DNA of 64,000 nt from the NCBI GenBank assembly GCA_020002185.1, contig CM034541.1:34595852-34659851 (forward strand), given 5' to 3'. A program made the position numbers and the translations under genes. Positions 11,358-22,310 of the stretch are shown here, in pieces. This DNA comes from Paraescarpia echinospica. Lineage: Eukaryota; Annelida; Polychaeta; Sabellida; Siboglinidae. Numbering within the stretch: the stretch's first letter is position 1; each line of letters opens with the position of its first letter. Under the pieces are notes generated by a model, which was given only the letters and a program-made list of their open reading frames with translations, ran no database searches and was not told the origin of the DNA.

Positions 11358-13656
11358 ATTGTTTCCTTTGTAGGTGTATAGTTACTGTTTCCTTTGTAGG
11401 TGTGTAGTTATTGTTTCCTTTGTAGGTGTATAGTTACTGTTTCCTTTGTAGGTATATAGTTACTGTTTCCATTGTAGTTATATAGTTACTGTTTCCTTTG
11501 TAGGTGTATAGTTACTCATTCCTTTATAGGTGTATAGTTACTGTTTCCTTTGTAGGTGTATAGTTACTCATTCCTTTATAGGTGTATAGTTACTGTTTCC
11601 TTTGTAGGTGTATACTTACTGTTTCCTTTGTAGATGTTTTGTTACTGTTTCCTTTGTAGGTGTATAGTTACTCATTCCTTTATAGGTGTATAGTTACTGT
11701 TTCCTTTGTAGGTGTATAGTTACTGTTTCCTTTGTAGGTGTACAGTTACTGTTTCCTTTGTAGGTATATAGTTACTGTTTCCTTTGTAGTTATATAGTTA
11801 CTGTTTCCTTTGTAGGTGTATAGTTACTCATTCCTTTATAGGTGTATAGTTACTGTTTCCTTTGTAGGTGTATAGTTACTCATTCCTTTATAGGTGTATA
11901 GTTACTGTTTCCTTTGTAGGTGTATAGTTACTGTTTCCTTTGTAGATGTTTTGTTACTGTTTCCTTTGTAGGTGTATAGTTACTCATTCCTTTATAGGTG
12001 TATAGTTACTGTTTCCTTTGTAGGTGTGTAGTTACTGTTTCCTTTGTATGTGTATAGTTACTGTTTCCTTTGTAGGTGTACAGTTACTGTTTCCTTTGTA
12101 GGTGTATAGTTACTGTTTCCTTTGTAGGTGTACAGTTACTGTTTCCTTTGTAGGTGTATAGTTACTGTTTCCTTTGTAGGTGTACAGTTACTGTTTCCTT
12201 TGTAGGTGTGTAGTTACTGTTTCCTTTGTAGGTGTGTAGTTACTGTTTCCTTTGTAGGTGTACAGTTACTGTTTCCTTTGTAGGTGTGTAGTTACTGTTT
12301 CCTTTGTATGTGTATAGTTACTGTTTCCTTTGTAGGTGTGTAGTTACTCTTTCCTTTGTAGGTGTATAGTTACTGTTTCCTTTGTAGGTGTGTAGTTACT
12401 CTTTCCTTTGTAGGTGTATAGTTACTGTTTCCTTTGTAGGTGTGTAGTTACTCTTTCCTTTGTAGGTGTATAGTTACTGTTTCTTTTGTAGGTGTGTAGT
12501 TACTCTTTCCTTTGTAGGTGTATAGTTACTGTTTCCTTTGTAGGTGTACAGTTACTGTTTCCTTTGTAGGTGTGTAGTTACTGTTTCCTTTGTATGTGTA
12601 TAGTTACTGTTTCCTTTGTAGGTGTACAGTTACTGTTTTCCCTTTAATAGGTGTATGGTTACTGTGTTTCCTTTGTAGGTGTACAGTTGCTGTTTCCCCT
12701 TTATGGGTGTATAGTTACTGTTTCCACGCTGGCAAGGTGTACACGATTCTGTTTCCTTTGTGGGTGTATGCAGTTACTGTTTCCTTTGCTTGGGTGTGTA
12801 GTTACTGTTTCCTTTGTATGTGTATAGTTACTGTTTCCTTTGTAGGTGTGTGAGTTACTCTTTCCTTTGTAGGTGTATAGTTACTGTTTCCTTTGTAGGT
12901 TATTGTAGTTGCTCCTTTTTTTTCCTTTGTAGGTGTATAGTTACTGTTTCCTTTGTAGGTGTGTAGTTACTCTTTCCTTTGTAGGTGTATAGTTACTGTT
13001 TCTTTTGTAGGTGTGTAGTTACTCTTTCCTTTGTAGGTGTATAGTTACTGTTTCCTTTGTAGGTGTACAGTTACTGTTTCCTTTGTAGGTGTGTAGTTAC
13101 TGTTTCCTTTGTATGTGTATAGTTACTGTTTCCTTTGTAGGTGTACAGTTACTGTTTCCTTTGTAGGTGTATAGTTACTGTTTCCTTTGTAGGTGTATAG
13201 TTACTGTTTCCTTTGTAGGTGTGTAGTTACTGTTTCCTTTGTATGTGTATAGTTACTGTTTCCTTTGTAGGTGTATAGTTACTGTTTCCTTTGTAGGTGT
13301 ATAGTTACTGTTTCCTTTGTATGTGTATAGTTACTGTTTCCTTTGTAGGTGTACAGTTACTGTTTCCTTTGTAGGTGTATAGTTACTGTTTCCTTTGTAG
13401 GTGTATAGTTACTGTTTCCTTTGTAGGTGTACAGTTACTGTTTCCTTTGTAGGTGTGTAGTTACTGTTTCCTTTGTAGGTGTGTAGTTACTGTTTCCTTT
13501 GTAGGTGTACAGTTACTGTTTCCTTTGTAGGTGTGTAGTTACTGTTTCCTTTGTAGGTGTACAGTTACTGTTTCCTTTGTAGGTGTGTAGTTACTGTTTC
13601 CTTTGTATGTGTATAGTTACTGTTTCCTTTGTAGGTGTACAGTTACTGTTTCCTTT
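11358..13656 (+). repeat. E minisatellite (26-bp unit), plus strand, up to the gap
   Basis: About 88 units. Marker variants (TTACTCATTCCTTTATAG, AGATGTTTTGTTACTG, TTACTCTTTCC) occur in an order that is repeated from 57,741. The block at about 12,630-12,930 is disrupted by scattered 1-3-bp insertions and substitutions not seen in the second copy, which suggests uncorrected read errors. Confidence 0.95.
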
Positions 13657-14656
13657 NNNNNNNNNNNNNNNNNNNNNNNNNNNNNNNNNNNNNNNNNNNN
13701 NNNNNNNNNNNNNNNNNNNNNNNNNNNNNNNNNNNNNNNNNNNNNNNNNNNNNNNNNNNNNNNNNNNNNNNNNNNNNNNNNNNNNNNNNNNNNNNNNNNN
13801 NNNNNNNNNNNNNNNNNNNNNNNNNNNNNNNNNNNNNNNNNNNNNNNNNNNNNNNNNNNNNNNNNNNNNNNNNNNNNNNNNNNNNNNNNNNNNNNNNNNN
13901 NNNNNNNNNNNNNNNNNNNNNNNNNNNNNNNNNNNNNNNNNNNNNNNNNNNNNNNNNNNNNNNNNNNNNNNNNNNNNNNNNNNNNNNNNNNNNNNNNNNN
14001 NNNNNNNNNNNNNNNNNNNNNNNNNNNNNNNNNNNNNNNNNNNNNNNNNNNNNNNNNNNNNNNNNNNNNNNNNNNNNNNNNNNNNNNNNNNNNNNNNNNN
14101 NNNNNNNNNNNNNNNNNNNNNNNNNNNNNNNNNNNNNNNNNNNNNNNNNNNNNNNNNNNNNNNNNNNNNNNNNNNNNNNNNNNNNNNNNNNNNNNNNNNN
14201 NNNNNNNNNNNNNNNNNNNNNNNNNNNNNNNNNNNNNNNNNNNNNNNNNNNNNNNNNNNNNNNNNNNNNNNNNNNNNNNNNNNNNNNNNNNNNNNNNNNN
14301 NNNNNNNNNNNNNNNNNNNNNNNNNNNNNNNNNNNNNNNNNNNNNNNNNNNNNNNNNNNNNNNNNNNNNNNNNNNNNNNNNNNNNNNNNNNNNNNNNNNN
14401 NNNNNNNNNNNNNNNNNNNNNNNNNNNNNNNNNNNNNNNNNNNNNNNNNNNNNNNNNNNNNNNNNNNNNNNNNNNNNNNNNNNNNNNNNNNNNNNNNNNN
14501 NNNNNNNNNNNNNNNNNNNNNNNNNNNNNNNNNNNNNNNNNNNNNNNNNNNNNNNNNNNNNNNNNNNNNNNNNNNNNNNNNNNNNNNNNNNNNNNNNNNN
14601 NNNNNNNNNNNNNNNNNNNNNNNNNNNNNNNNNNNNNNNNNNNNNNNNNNNNNNNN
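13657..14656. other. Assembly gap, exactly 1,000 N
   Basis: A run of N of round length, so the true size is unknown. It interrupts the E array on the left and a CR1 3' end on the right. Confidence 1.
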
Positions 14657-14861
14657 ATGGAACAGATTATCTGATGATTGTGTGGGTGCTAGTAGTGTGA
14701 ATATGTTTAAAATAAAATCGACACATACCTCAGAAGGGCTGGATATATGTAGATAAAAGGGTTGGACTCTCGATAAGCCAAAGGGCTTCCTTGTCCACCT
14801 GCCATCTAGAGTTAATTCTCTGGATGGCAATCTTGTTAAATCTTGTTAAATCTTGTTAAAT
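14657..14861 (+). mobile_element. CR1 3' end, copy 3 (rest hidden by gap)
   Basis: The last codons of ORF2 (WNRLSDDCVGASSVN), the 3' UTR with CTCGATAAGCCAAAGGGCTT, and three TCTTGTTAAA tail units. It resembles copy 1 more than copy 2 (CCATCTAGAGTTAATTCTCT). It is not followed by E units, so it belongs to a different insertion from the one left of the gap. Confidence 0.88.
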
Positions 14862-15281
14862 AACGTTCTTCCCTTGTTGTTCTCATTATGTTATTATATA
14901 TTATTTGTCTTAATTTTATTTGTATGATTTGTAACGAGTTACACTAAATTAGATTTGATTTAATTAGGGTCTTCTTCCGTTGACGAGTCTGTCAATTTCA
15001 CGTTTAGCGTCACGAGTGTTCAGGTGCTACCGACACAGTCGCCGCTTCGCTTGGTTTGAGTCGCCACTCTTTCAGCCGAGTTGTTGCTTAACCAGGACGT
15101 GGTCAAGCCCTGGTGATCAATGTCCATGAAATGTGTCTGTCCCGCAGAACCCCACATTTTGCACCCCTTCCTGTTCGGCCGAGAAACATTCGTCTCAGAA
15201 CTTGTAGATATACTCCCCAGTCCACGCATCACGCCTTGCCTTCCTCCACAAGGCGTTGACGTCATACCTTGTGAAGTAGCT
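14862..15281. other. Unassigned spacer between CR1 and the nested DNA transposons
   Basis: Unique-looking sequence. A GTAACGAGTTACAC palindrome lies near 14,932. Short open frames of up to 109 codons on both strands resemble nothing I recognise. Confidence 0.5.
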
Positions 15282-15516
15282 CTGTTAGAACCGATACTGT
15301 AATAATCGACTGATAATGTAATAAGTGCCCGATACTGTAATAAAATCAACTGATTATGTAATAAGTGCCCGATACCGTAATAAAGTCAATCAATAATGTA
15401 ATAAACCTCCTGCCCGATACTGTAATGATTTTTGACCAATAAAGTAATAACATGGAAATTTCACGTGGACTTAGTCGATTTCGTGGATTTCGTCCGTTTC
15501 GTCCATTTCGTCCAGT
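15282..15516 (+). repeat. Left TIR of the outer element
   Basis: Pairs with 22,311-22,522 in inverted orientation with a few indels. It holds four spaced copies of a CGATA-C-TGTAATAA motif and ends in a run of degenerate TTTCGTCC/TTTCGTGG units. Confidence 0.85.
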
Positions 15517-16405
15517 TCGCAATTCTTCAGATGGCTATAATCAAAACATGCACATTTGCCCTTCACATTGACGCGAAAGTAGTCACAATACCTGAAATAA
15601 ACGCATTGTGACACAAATTGCAAACTGACTTGTCTAGCAGCTCCACAAACTCTGACTCCTTGCATATCTACAATGATAAGCCTATTATGTTTCCAGTAAT
15701 GATCTTGAGTGTAATTTTGATAAATTAAAGAGTAACAATTTCCACACAGACAGAAAAATTCATTTTATTTCGTAGTATTCTTTCAACGTAACTGTAATAA
15801 CTATACTACCCTGAGGTATGTTCTCATCACCAAATTGTAGGCCTAATTGCTAGTATTACGGACATTACAAATGCATATCACATAATTGCGTCAAGAGACT
15901 AAACTGGCATTTCCATCGTATATGCAGATAAAATAAAGATAATATGGAGATCACATAGTTACACAAACGACTAAAATTATATCTTCGTCATTATTTGCAA
16001 ATAAATTAACGATATGTGCATCACAAAATTAAGTATAAAAACTAAGTAATGATAATAATGATGCTGTTGTTATTGGCCTATTGATGTCTGAAAATAAATA
16101 AGGTCACAAAGTGACGATAATACTATTGCACTAGTCGTGCATCAAACGAGACAAAACAAAAACAAAAAACGACTTTGTGATCATGAACTTAATGCACACT
16201 AAAGTATGTGGATAGACAGCACACATTATAATAAATATTGCTCTACAAATGATAGGCACATATAGTTGAAATATCCATTTCTGGAAATGATCACAATAGT
16301 AGCAAACAATATATATATATATATGCTCTCTCTGAGAAAAAAACGAATTGATTGTTCCTAAAACGCATCATCAGCATGGCCTAATCTGAGTCGCCAAAAA
16401 TATCA
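15517..16405. other. AT-rich non-coding stretch inside the outer element
   Basis: No coding signal is recognisable. It contains an (AT)8 run at about 16,309-16,324. It may be the 3' end of the OTU gene's host element, split off by the insertion at 16,406. Confidence 0.5.
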
Positions 16406-18579
16406 GTTACCCTATAGTGCAGGAGTTTTAGGCCAACATACCATCGAACCTTAAAGTCGAAAACAAAAAGCTGATTTTTGCACGACAGATCCATGAAAGT
16501 GTCTCGAATAACACACTAAAATACCCCAAGAATCCTCCTTGAACTAAACGCAGAAAATCAAGATGGCGTCCGAGAGGACAGAAACCCGTTTTTAGCTGTA
16601 ACTTCTTAAGCACTTGAGGCAGTAAGCAAATGTTAGTGTCTATGGTGGGGTTTTTGACCATGTCCGATCTAATGAACATCACTAAAATGTCATAAAGTCA
16701 TCAAAACATGCATTTTGTTTTTCTTTTTTACTATAATCGGGTGATACCAGTCACTTGAAGAGACTTCTCGAGTCAACTCGGAACTCGCAGGACCAGACTG
16801 TAGTGGCAGTTGATGAACCAGTGGTTGCATTCAGCAACCGTGTCCAAGGGATGTTAGCTGAGGCTGCTGGGAGGAGCAGAACTGCGAAGCTGTGGGTGCA
16901 GTACATAATGTTGGTCGGCCTACTCAAACTCTTCATATTCTCCACGCGCATCGACAACTTTATCTTGCACCTTGCTTGTATAGCGGAAATGATTCCAGTA
17001 ATCAACGCCGCTGGCCACTTCGCCTACGCCAAATGTGCCCGTCTCTATCTTTAGCAAATGGGAAATCTGAAGCAGGTGATGCCTGAAGCTGAGTTGAAGA
17101 TGTTTGCTGAGAAGTGAATGTTCGTTGCTAGAAGGACAGACCATTTCTATGGCGGTAACTTCATGGATCAACTGATCGCGCAATGTCTGATGAGACTGCT
17201 GAAGGTAAATGGAGGCATTACTCACGGTCGTGGCAGCACGGATTCTACTTTGGCAAAGTTCACAGGCGCATTACCCAAATGCTTTCCGATATGTGCAGCG
17301 CTTGGGGAGTTTGCTAGTGTGAACTCATCAACGTCTGATCAACACCGGGATTTGAGACCTGAGTCGGTGCGTCACTCTCAAAAGCACTGTAAGCTGTTCA
17401 CCGACTTCTTCCACCTTTCCCATCTGACATCAGCGCTCTCATCGACATATCAACAGGAGTAGTCGCGGCTCTAAATGTCAACTGTGGTGACACTTTTGAA
17501 GCCTGGAAGGCTGCAGCAACAACACTGGTTGATGAAGGGGTGACAGGATCATCAACATGGCTGCGCGTGTTCATGAGCTTACATGCAGGGACCAGAAGTG
17601 CGCAATCAACCCAAATCTCCTATTTCAGCGAATAACAGTTGTTATAGACAACCACCAAGAAATGGAGGAGTTCCTCACATATGAGCTCAGCCAGCAGCCC
17701 CAGCTCTATGTCAGCATGGTCTGCTCAGAAAGAACAACAAGAGTGATATGTCCATTGCCCTAAAGGAATCTGTGGAAGAATGCAATCTGACTACTTCGGA
17801 CAACATCACTGTGGTGGTTGGTGGTGGTCATTTGTTGAACACCGTCAAGTGGCCGACTGACGCATCCTACCACGAGATTGCTACCAACTACGTGAAACAT
17901 GTCTGCATCCAATTCACAGGTATGCCAGTCATAGTGGTGTTTGACGGTTAGTGCTCGGCAAAACCCTCCACAAAGAACGCTGAACACCAGCGCCGCTCGC
18001 AGAAAACGGCTTCCCGTGACATCCTGTTTGTTAAAAACATGAAACCGTTCGTCCTCCAGCACAGCTTTCTCGGGAATGCAACCAACAAGACGCGCCTTAT
18101 AGATATCGTTACGCAATGTCTTGCAAACGAGTGTGTCCACCGCAAGCAGGCCGAATGAGACGCGGGTAGGCTGATTGTCTCGACAGCCCTGGAGATTTCC
18201 ACCCCAGTCCTTATTGTTGCCACCGACACCGATATCCTAGTAATGCTAGTGAACCAAGTGAGTGGCACACGTGGTGTGTACATGGGGCGATATCTGTCTT
18301 CCTGTGTCAATGTTCTGGATATACAGGATCGGAACTGCTACGATCCACCTGCTCTTCGTCCATGCTGTTTCTGCGTGTGACAGCGCGTCTACGCTCTTCG
18401 GCAAGGTAAAAAAGACCGTGTTGAATAAGGTGATGGATAACGCAGAGAACGTAGGCTACCTGGAGGTGTTCAATCACACTAACAGAACACAAGAAGAAAT
18501 CGCATATGCTGGTGACCGGTTTTTGAAAACCCTGTATGGAGGTGACCAGAATACCACGCTGGATGCCCTGAGATATAAG

Positions 18580-18753
18580 GTAAATCCTTATCATAACTGT
18601 ATAAATATTTATTATGGACAGGTATGTTCACATGTAGCCCTGCATGAAGTTCTTGGGATTGCTCAAAGCGCTTTGTACTTACACATGTGTCCGTTCTTCA
18701 ACGTGGTACCGATTGCAACATGTGTCTATGCACGTTTGTAGATGTGTTGATAG
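18580..18753 (+). other. Likely intron 1 of the GCDTTS-family gene
   Basis: The sequence runs from AAG|GTAAATCC to GTTGATAG|CTCTAC. Removing it joins the LRYK block to LYGKAIRKY in phase 0 and continues to the LPPT block in one frame. It matches GT-AG rules and is 174 bp long. Confidence 0.65.
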
Positions 18754-18906
18754 CTCTACGGGAAAGCCATCAGGAAGTATACATTATCCTCTGTGTTCCG
18801 ACTGGAGACGCTGCCGCCGACAACTGCCGCTGCCCGGCAGCATTCATTCCGCACGTACCACACAGTGCAGCAGTGGAGTGGAAACACCCTGCCTCCCACT
18901 GACTGG

Positions 18907-19012
18907 GTAATTTTATCAGTTCTAATCACACATTTTAAGTTGGAATTTGTGTTCAAATTGGGACGCCAAAGGTATACTCGGTTACATAGGTTTGTCCTGG
19001 ATGGAGGGCTAG
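18907..19012 (+). other. Likely intron 2 of the GCDTTS-family gene
   Basis: The sequence runs from ACTGG|GTAATTTT to GGGCTAG|TCATTGC. Removal joins LPPTDW to SLQDDELCPLT in phase 0, which is the spacing expected before the Cys cluster. It is 106 bp long. Confidence 0.68.
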
Positions 19013-19694
19013 TCATTGCAAGATGACGAACTGTGCCCTCTAACAAGCGAGAAAGCCCCAGCCCCAAGCAAGCTCCTACGCAAGGTATCGTGCGGATGTA
19101 AAAGCCAGTATGGAAAGGCCTGCGGCTGTCGGAAGGTGGGACTCTCCTGCACCCCTATGTGTGCATCCTGCAGAGGGCAATCTGCTCTAACATCTTCACG
19201 CAGGACGAAGCATAGACGCACACATAGACGGTCTGGGGTTGGTGCAGTTGCTTTCAAGTTTGCTTTATATCAGTGTATATGAGTGTATATCACGCTGAAG
19301 TTGCTTATACTATCTAGTGTCATAATTAAGCTGTTGATATCTGAACCTTTAACCTGCCCATTTTAACTTGAACAATGTGAAATATTGCTTAAAAAGCATG
19401 TTCTGTTGATTCAATTATATTTTAAATGTGTCCATTGGAGAGATCATGGTTAAAACCCCCACTGGATATCTTTGTATGTCTTCTGTGTCTAATAGTTTTT
19501 TGTAAACACAGCCGTTTTATCGAATTTCATCATTTTCGGGATGCCATCTTGAATTCTGCGGTTAGCTCAAGGAGGATTCTTTGAGACTTTTAGTATGTTA
19601 TCTATGACATTTTCAGGGATCTGTGGTGCAAAAATCAGCTTTTTGTTTTCGACTTTAATGTTTGACCCTAAAATTCTTGGACTACTATACCAAC

Positions 19695-20100
19695 CGAAAG
19701 AGACTCGACTGCCAGAGTGAGCCAGGGTTGTACCATTGGGAATGTCCTGACACCACCTTTCGTACCCTACAAGCTAAGCCACTTCCTGGACGGGCCTCCC
19801 GCATCAGTCTTCTGATGCTCACGGTGTTGTCACAATCAGAATCAAAGTTCAAAACTTCTGTTAAAGTAACCGAAATGTGTAATAGCGTGGTCGAGAACAA
19901 CCGGTTTGTCAGGTGAAGAACTGCTAATTCCCTGAAAGTAAACGACACGCGATTTATGATGCCAAACATTATCAAATCGGATGCGAGTTTCACATGTATG
20001 ATATGTGAACATATTTCATTCGGGAATAGTGGCGGATTGCTCATTAGATCATCATCATCATCAACACCATCTCTGTGTACTGTTTCGCTGCGAGTACTTT
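19695..20100 (-). pseudogene. Unrecognised minus-strand coding remnant, possibly F-box-like
   Basis: Reading on the minus strand there is an acidic run (DGVDDDDD) followed by an open frame of 119 codons at 19,685-20,044. It begins MSNPPLFPNEICSHII and contains IMFGIINRVSFTFREL. The LPxEI...FxxL spacing is loosely reminiscent of an F-box helix, which is a weak guess. The frame is cut at 19,694 by the right TIR of the nested transposon. It lies downstream of the OTU domain on the same strand and may be the C-terminal part of the same protein. Confidence 0.35.
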
Positions 20101-20297
20101 AAACAACTTCGTGACTTGTTCTAGTCCTGTCATCGTCACTATAATCTAAGTCCGGAAAATCGTCGATCTTTCATTTATCGTCAACTGATCTATCTTCAAT
20201 ATGTTCTTTCCCACCGTCAGTTAACCACCCTCTCTGCCCTCGTCCTCACTGTCAGCTAACTCTATTCCATCTTCTTCACGGCCGTCCCTACTCTCAA

Positions 20298-21034
20298 TCA
20301 ACCTCTTCCATTGCCATTAAGTTTTTTATCTAGTTCATCATTACGGTCCTCACTACCCGCTCTGTCAAACATGGAGTTGACTCTCGCCACGCCCTCGTCT
20401 GAGCCCTCAACGCTGAGATAATGTTCACCCCGTCCTTCTCCAAGGTGGGCGAGATACAGTGTAGGAACGTGCTCATCATATTTGCCAGTCGTGGAAATAA
20501 TAGAATACCAGCAGGTCCCAAAGACAACAAAACTATAAACTGTACATTGAAAAAAAATCACTGTGCATCTCTGAAGGGTAATATGGTCTCATAAGTACCG
20601 TCTTAGACCATCGTTTGAAGATGTGACATTAAATCCTGATTATCCAAAAAGTTAATTAGCGATGAACAATCCCTGAGGTGTGGGTCGTACTGCTCAATGT
20701 CCCTGACGATCTCTGCACGTAAAGTGCGTCCAGATCTCAAAATTCCGACGCGGCTGAGCTGGTCGACTATTGTCTCGAACTGGTAATTTCCATTCGGTTC
20801 TGGGTTGTACCGTACCTTGAAGTCATGGCGATCAAGCCAGTCCATTTCGCCCGTCGGACCCATAGGTATGTAATAAGTATCACGATGTTGTTGGCGCATA
20901 ATTCGACGCCTCTTCTCACGATATCTGGTCAAACTTGTAATGTCGCTAACAAACTTAAATTTGAGTTCCTTCTGCCGGGTAATGGGGAATATGAACTGCA
21001 CGGAATTGTCCCACAGAAGCCATAGGCCATGCAC
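20298..21034 (-). pseudogene. OTU-like cysteine protease remnant with the catalytic Cys replaced
   Basis: The minus-strand frame 21,034-20,603 contains NPEPNGNYQFETIVDQL then GILRSGRTLRAEIVRDI, the layout of an OTU domain start (normally D-G-N-C followed by an aromatic residue). Here the Asp is Asn and the Cys is Tyr (TAC). After a TAA at 20,603-20,605 the domain continues as DGTYETI, NVQFIVLLSLGPAGILL and, in a second frame (20,561-20,298), TLYLAHLGEGRGEHYLSV, whose GEHY carries the OTU catalytic His. OTU domains are known passengers of several transposon groups. With Cys lost, a stop and a frameshift, it cannot be active. It sits inside the outer TIR element, just left of the MITE. Confidence 0.72.
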
Positions 21035-21057
21035 GCACCTAGAAATTTGGCCCGAGC

Positions 21058-22184
21058 CCGGTGTAGTAAGTTGAAAACACTACCCCTTGAAAACATTACA
21101 GTAGTGTTTTGAGCGTACTGTCAAAACACGTACTACTTCAAAACAGTGTAGTACTGTTACGTTCAAAACACTAACCCTATATTTTTCTCGACTTTTCAAT
21201 TTCAATGTGTTTGGGGCCATTCATAATGTACGTCTAGCTTAAATTTGGTGGCAGGTCGGGGGTCTCCGGGCAAGCGATAAAAGCTTTACATGGGGTAGGA
21301 TATCTTGGTAATGAGGGTTACGTAAATATTAAAAACAAAGCTATTGACACTGATGTTATTTTAAACTTCGTCGTGTTAGCGACAAGTTCGTGGAGTGCAC
21401 GAATTAGAGTAGCGTCATTTCATTATCTTAAATTGCTTATCGCCGGCGGGGGACGTCTGGGGGAAACGTCCGGGGGATGTTCGTATTGAAAATATTGGGT
21501 GGGGTGGGCGAAGTTAATAGTTGTGGAGATGGACTTGAGGCTCATGTATGGCTTTATTCCCAAATATCCTAAATACACCGCTGTTGGCATAATCAGACAA
21601 TCATGTTAGTATAATTACTGGCTCGATATATCTATGTTAGTCAAATGAAACATATATTTTGATGTATTAGTTCATAAGTATAGGCATACAGTGGGGTCGT
21701 CGGTGTAATCGTTGAGAGCTTAACCCTAACCATAAACAAACCGAGTTATTACCAACCCCAACCAATCGTCTGATTATCACACTAACTATTTATTCTCGTC
21801 GTCTGACTAGTTTCAACGATGAAGCTATAATTAACCTCAACCTCAACGATAACTAAATCAAACCATAACTCATTATAATAATGACATTAAACATAATTAA
21901 TATTTATGTCATTTAAATTAATTATTTATTTCCGTTGTCTAATTGGCTCCAACGATTACGAGCTCGACCCTAGGTTAGCGTATGGGATGATTCTCAAAAA
22001 GGTGTCTAATGTCATTGGCTTGTAAAATATACTGACAGCAATGTTTTGAAATTGGGTAGTGTTTTGAACTTAACAGTAGTGTTTCGAGGGTACGCTCAAA
22101 ACACTTCGGTAGTGTTTTGAAAGTACGCTCAATCACCAACGTAGTGTTTTTCAACAGGGTAGTGTTTTGAGCGTCCTACACCGG
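21058..22184. mobile_element. MITE-like element (about 1.13 kb) with about 120-bp repetitive TIRs
   Basis: The ends are CCGGTGTAG and CTACACCGG. Both ends carry several copies of GTAGTGTTTTGA and its complement (21,058-21,175 and 22,035-22,184), giving TIRs with internal subrepeats. The centre (21,176-22,034) is AT-rich and non-coding, so the element is non-autonomous. It inserted next to the 5' end of the OTU remnant. Confidence 0.8.
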
Positions 22185-22310
22185 TCCGCACCTAACAGTT
22201 AGAGACAAGACACAGCCCCGCAACAACAGTTAACGCTCGACCCGGAAGCTTAATTTTAAGCTCGGGCCCGGTCGGAGTATAATGAGATTAAAAAGTATTC
22301 ATCGAAAATA

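Larger units (their letters stand above)
16755..19282 (+). pseudogene. Decayed gene of a large uncharacterised invertebrate protein family (GCDTTS block, C-terminal Cys cluster)
   Basis: Blocks I recall from this abundant uncharacterised family appear in order across shifting frames. They are AKLWVQYIMLV and AAGHFAYAKCARLYL (16,755-17,054); FVARRTDHFYGG and ITHGRGSTDST (17,118-17,462); NPNLLFQRITVV (17,611-17,649); GGHLLNTVKWP and TGMPVIVVFDG (17,748-17,951); PVLIVATDTDILVMLVNQ (about 18,205-18,258), with a D-x-D pair; HAVSACDSASTLFGK (18,360-18,404); LPPTTAAARQHSF (about 18,812-18,850); and CGCKSQYGKACGCRK with further Cys (about 19,090-19,180). Stops at 17,053 and 17,115 and several frameshifts kill it. 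Two introns remain visible. Function is unknown; the D-x-D block recalls PIN-like nucleases, but that is conjecture. Position between TIRs suggests it is transposon-borne. Confidence 0.8.
16406..19694 (+). mobile_element. Nested DNA transposon (about 3.3 kb) with about 280-bp TIRs carrying a 'GCDTTS'-family gene
   Basis: Positions 16,406-16,690 and 19,415-19,694 are inverted repeats. The clearest core is GCAAAAATCAGCTTTTTGTT next to TTCGACTTTAA (reverse on the left). The AAGGAGGATTCTT and AAGATGGC/GCCATCTTG blocks are also shared. The two arms differ by roughly 15-25%, so the element is not very young. The only coding sequence inside is the decayed gene at 16,755-19,282. No DDE transposase is recognisable outside that gene. 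Confidence 0.75.

Noticed and set aside
13583..14830. Frames spanning the N run (also 55,271-56,498)
   Set aside because: They consist of unknown bases and are artefacts of translating N.
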